NCBI RefSeq assembly: GCF_007991455.1
Contig: NZ_BJYJ01000002.1
Span: forward strand, 310,001-374,000
DNA: 64,000 nucleotides
Direction: 5' to 3'
Source of the DNA: Chryseobacterium hagamense
Lineage (GTDB): Bacteria > Bacteroidota > Bacteroidia > Flavobacteriales > Weeksellaceae
Shown here: one piece after another, positions 62,785-64,000 of the stretch
Layout: each line of letters starts with the position of its first letter
Position numbering within the stretch: the stretch's first letter is position 1
Position numbers and translations under genes: made by a program
The notes under the pieces: generated by a model
Told to the model about the DNA's origin: nothing
Databases searched by the model: none
What the model saw: the letters and a program-made list of their open reading frames with translations, nothing else

Positions 62785-63099
62785 ATGAATATGGAAAGCT
62801 TCAGAGCTGAACTGGAAACAAGATTGAATATTGAAAAAGAATACATTGTTCAGGAACTTCTTTCCATGCAGGATGATCAGGAAAGACTTGAATTGCTGGG
62901 TAAATTCAATGAAAAATACAAAGCACTGATCAAAAGAATGGCAGATGAAGAAGGCGTTGATCTGGAGACTTCTTATCTTAATGAAAACAACAACGACGAT
63001 CCAGAAAGTCTTTCCAATGGCCAAATCATTCTGGGTAAAACCATGAACATTTACGACCGATTGGCTGATGAATTATACGAAAAAATCATACAGCAATAG
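62785..63099 (+). CDS. Small acidic helical protein of unknown function in the paa operon
   Basis: 104 residues, predicted mostly helical with an acidic stretch NENNNDDPES. Alternative start at 62791. Not recognised as a paa component. Forms a tight group with the genes before and after. Confidence 0.6.
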   Translation: MNMESFRAELETRLNIEKEYIVQELLSMQDDQERLELLGKFNEKYKALIKRMADEEGVDLETSYLNENNNDDPESLSNGQIILGKTMNIYDRLADELYEKIIQQ

Positions 63100-63124
63100 A
63101 TACTTCAATCTTAAACAGAAATTT

Positions 63125-63373
63125 ATGCTTAAAAGAATACTGACAAAGAAAAATCTCCTGCGCTCTTTAATGAACGCAATTATTTATACGACTGGTTTTT
63201 TCCTTATAAAACTTCTTTTTTATGCATTCGGATGGGAGGATAAGGAGAGCCTGAATGTATTTGGATTTGCAGTTTATTTCCTCTTTATATTTTTAGGTTT
63301 GTTTATCTTAGATGGCAGAGAGTACACTTGGAAAGATGTACTGAAATTTAAAAATTTAAATAAAACTAAATGA
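63125..63373 (+). CDS. Two-helix membrane protein of unknown function in the paa operon
   Basis: 82 residues, two hydrophobic segments (about residues 17-33 and 43-60) and basic ends. ATGA overlap with paaI implies coupling. An earlier in-frame start at 63068 overlaps the upstream gene and is less likely. Function unknown. Confidence 0.6.
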   Translation: MLKRILTKKNLLRSLMNAIIYTTGFFLIKLLFYAFGWEDKESLNVFGFAVYFLFIFLGLFILDGREYTWKDVLKFKNLNKTK

Positions 63374-63783
63374 CACCACAACAGGTTGCAGAATATATGC
63401 TCGGTCAGGATGCATTTTCCCAATGGATGGATATCAGATTGATCGAAGCCAGAGAAAATTATTGTTTAATCGAAATGCCCGTTAAAAAGGAAATGATCAA
63501 CGGGCTTAAAACGGTACATGGAGGCGTTACCTTTGCCTTCGCCGATTCGGCACTGGCCTTTTCTTCCAACAATTCGGGAGACGCCGCAGTAGCCCTAAAC
63601 TGTGTCATCAATTTTACCAGAGCCGGAAAAGAAGGCGATATTTTCAGGGCAGAAAGCATCCTGGAAAATGAAACCAGAAAAACTGCAGTTTACGATATTA
63701 AGATCACCAATCAGAACGATGAACTGGTGGCCAAGTTTGTCGGAACGGTGTATAAAATAGGGAAGAAAGTAACGGAACTTTAG
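63370..63783 (+). CDS. paaI: Hydroxyphenylacetyl-CoA thioesterase PaaI
   Basis: 137 residues, hot-dog fold. The catalytic motif TVHGGVTFAFADSALAFSSNN (HGG and Asp/Ser) is intact. Removes CoA from dead-end phenylacetyl-CoA intermediates and rescues free CoA. Starts inside the membrane protein stop codon. Confidence 0.93.
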   Translation: MTPQQVAEYMLGQDAFSQWMDIRLIEARENYCLIEMPVKKEMINGLKTVHGGVTFAFADSALAFSSNNSGDAAVALNCVINFTRAGKEGDIFRAESILENETRKTAVYDIKITNQNDELVAKFVGTVYKIGKKVTEL

Positions 63784-63789
63784 CTCCAC

Positions 63790-63821
63790 GTAACAATGTA
63801 GCAATGTAGCAATGTAACAAT
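63790..63821 (+). repeat. Octamer tandem repeat after paaI
   Basis: Four consecutive 8-bp units: GTAACAAT, GTAGCAAT, GTAGCAAT, GTAACAAT. No opposite arm follows before the next gene. Confidence 0.8.
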
Positions 63822-63860
63822 CTGTAATAGTGGATAAATAAAATAATTAAATTAACACAA

Positions 63861-64000
63861 ATGATCAATTTCGAAAAGAACCCATTAATAGAAAAAAGTG
63901 TACAGTTTTCTTTAGATATTATTGAATTCTGCGAACTGTTGGAAGAAAAGAAAAAGTTTGTTAGTGACAAACAGCTGCTGCGTTCCGGGGACAAGCATTG
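63861..64000 (+). CDS. Four-helix bundle protein, 3' truncated by window edge
   Basis: The frame from ATG 63861 reads MINFEKNPLIEKSVQFSLD... and LLRSGDKH at the edge, 46 residues in all. The pattern resembles the four-helix bundle (S23-like) family, in which the conserved LLRSG segment follows the first helices. Too short to confirm. Confidence 0.55.
   Translation, partial: MINFEKNPLIEKSVQFSLDIIEFCELLEEKKKFVSDKQLLRSGDKH

Overview
The window is a chromosomal segment of a Flavobacteriia bacterium, most likely a Chryseobacterium-like member of the Weeksellaceae. The evidence is the gene families (DUF4254, DUF4292, BshA of bacillithiol synthesis, a C-terminal type IX secretion sorting domain, a grasp-with-spasm type precursor), signal peptides that end in AQ, AT-rich leaders without clear Shine-Dalgarno sites, and repeated TAnnTTTG promoter elements, which are the Bacteroidota -7 consensus. 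The assignment comes from reading the sequence, not from a database search.

Layout. 1-4400: end of a 4-alpha-glucanotransferase (malQ), two small secreted proteins and a ferritin. 4400-13700: a RecB/AddA-like helicase-nuclease, two tandem paralogous secreted regulatory-domain proteins, a DUF2851/PspC/GNAT operon and a GH3/unknown/bshA operon. 16100-23150: a long minus-strand envelope cluster (flippase, sugar nucleotidyltransferase, DUF4292 lipoprotein, EnvC-like protein, TatA, DUF4254, lipoprotein, ribA). 23200-36500: dihydroorotase, azoreductase with a divergent HxlR regulator, GH92 mannosidase, an OmpR-type two-component pair, DUF1573, a DUF1800/DUF1501 pair and a 2,4-dienoyl-CoA reductase-like SDR. 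36550-40450: a decayed accessory patch with an orphan RiPP precursor, a small inverted-repeat element, a maturase remnant, an IS982-family transposase and a truncated subtilase with an intact small partner gene. 40500-46100: two M1 metallopeptidases and an endonuclease/exonuclease/phosphatase protein, with a DnaA-box cluster between the last two that may be oriC. 46100-53500: an M43 protease lipoprotein, a NarL-type two-component operon, small unknown proteins and ClpB. 54000-64000: a phenylacetate degradation cluster (TetR, paaK, paaE, paaA, paaB, paaC, paaD, paaG, paaH, three small unknown genes, paaI).

The paa genes form a nearly complete aerobic phenylacetyl-CoA pathway: ligase, multicomponent epoxidase, isomerase, dehydrogenase and thioesterase. 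The ring-cleavage enzyme PaaZ and the thiolase PaaJ are not in the window. A TetR gene sits upstream, and a palindrome lies over the predicted transcription start of paaK.

The most notable non-coding structures are: (1) a dispersed 200-300 bp repeat family with about 12-bp inverted ends, of which four of six copies lie 3-21 bp from the stop codon of a gene that would be transcribed into them; (2) inverted arrays of an octamer, GTAACAAT/ATTGTTAC, in most spacers of the paa operon; (3) four DnaA-box-like sites at exact 12-bp spacing beside an AT-rich stretch; (4) a 41-bp near-identical direct repeat around the decayed RiPP/IS982 patch.
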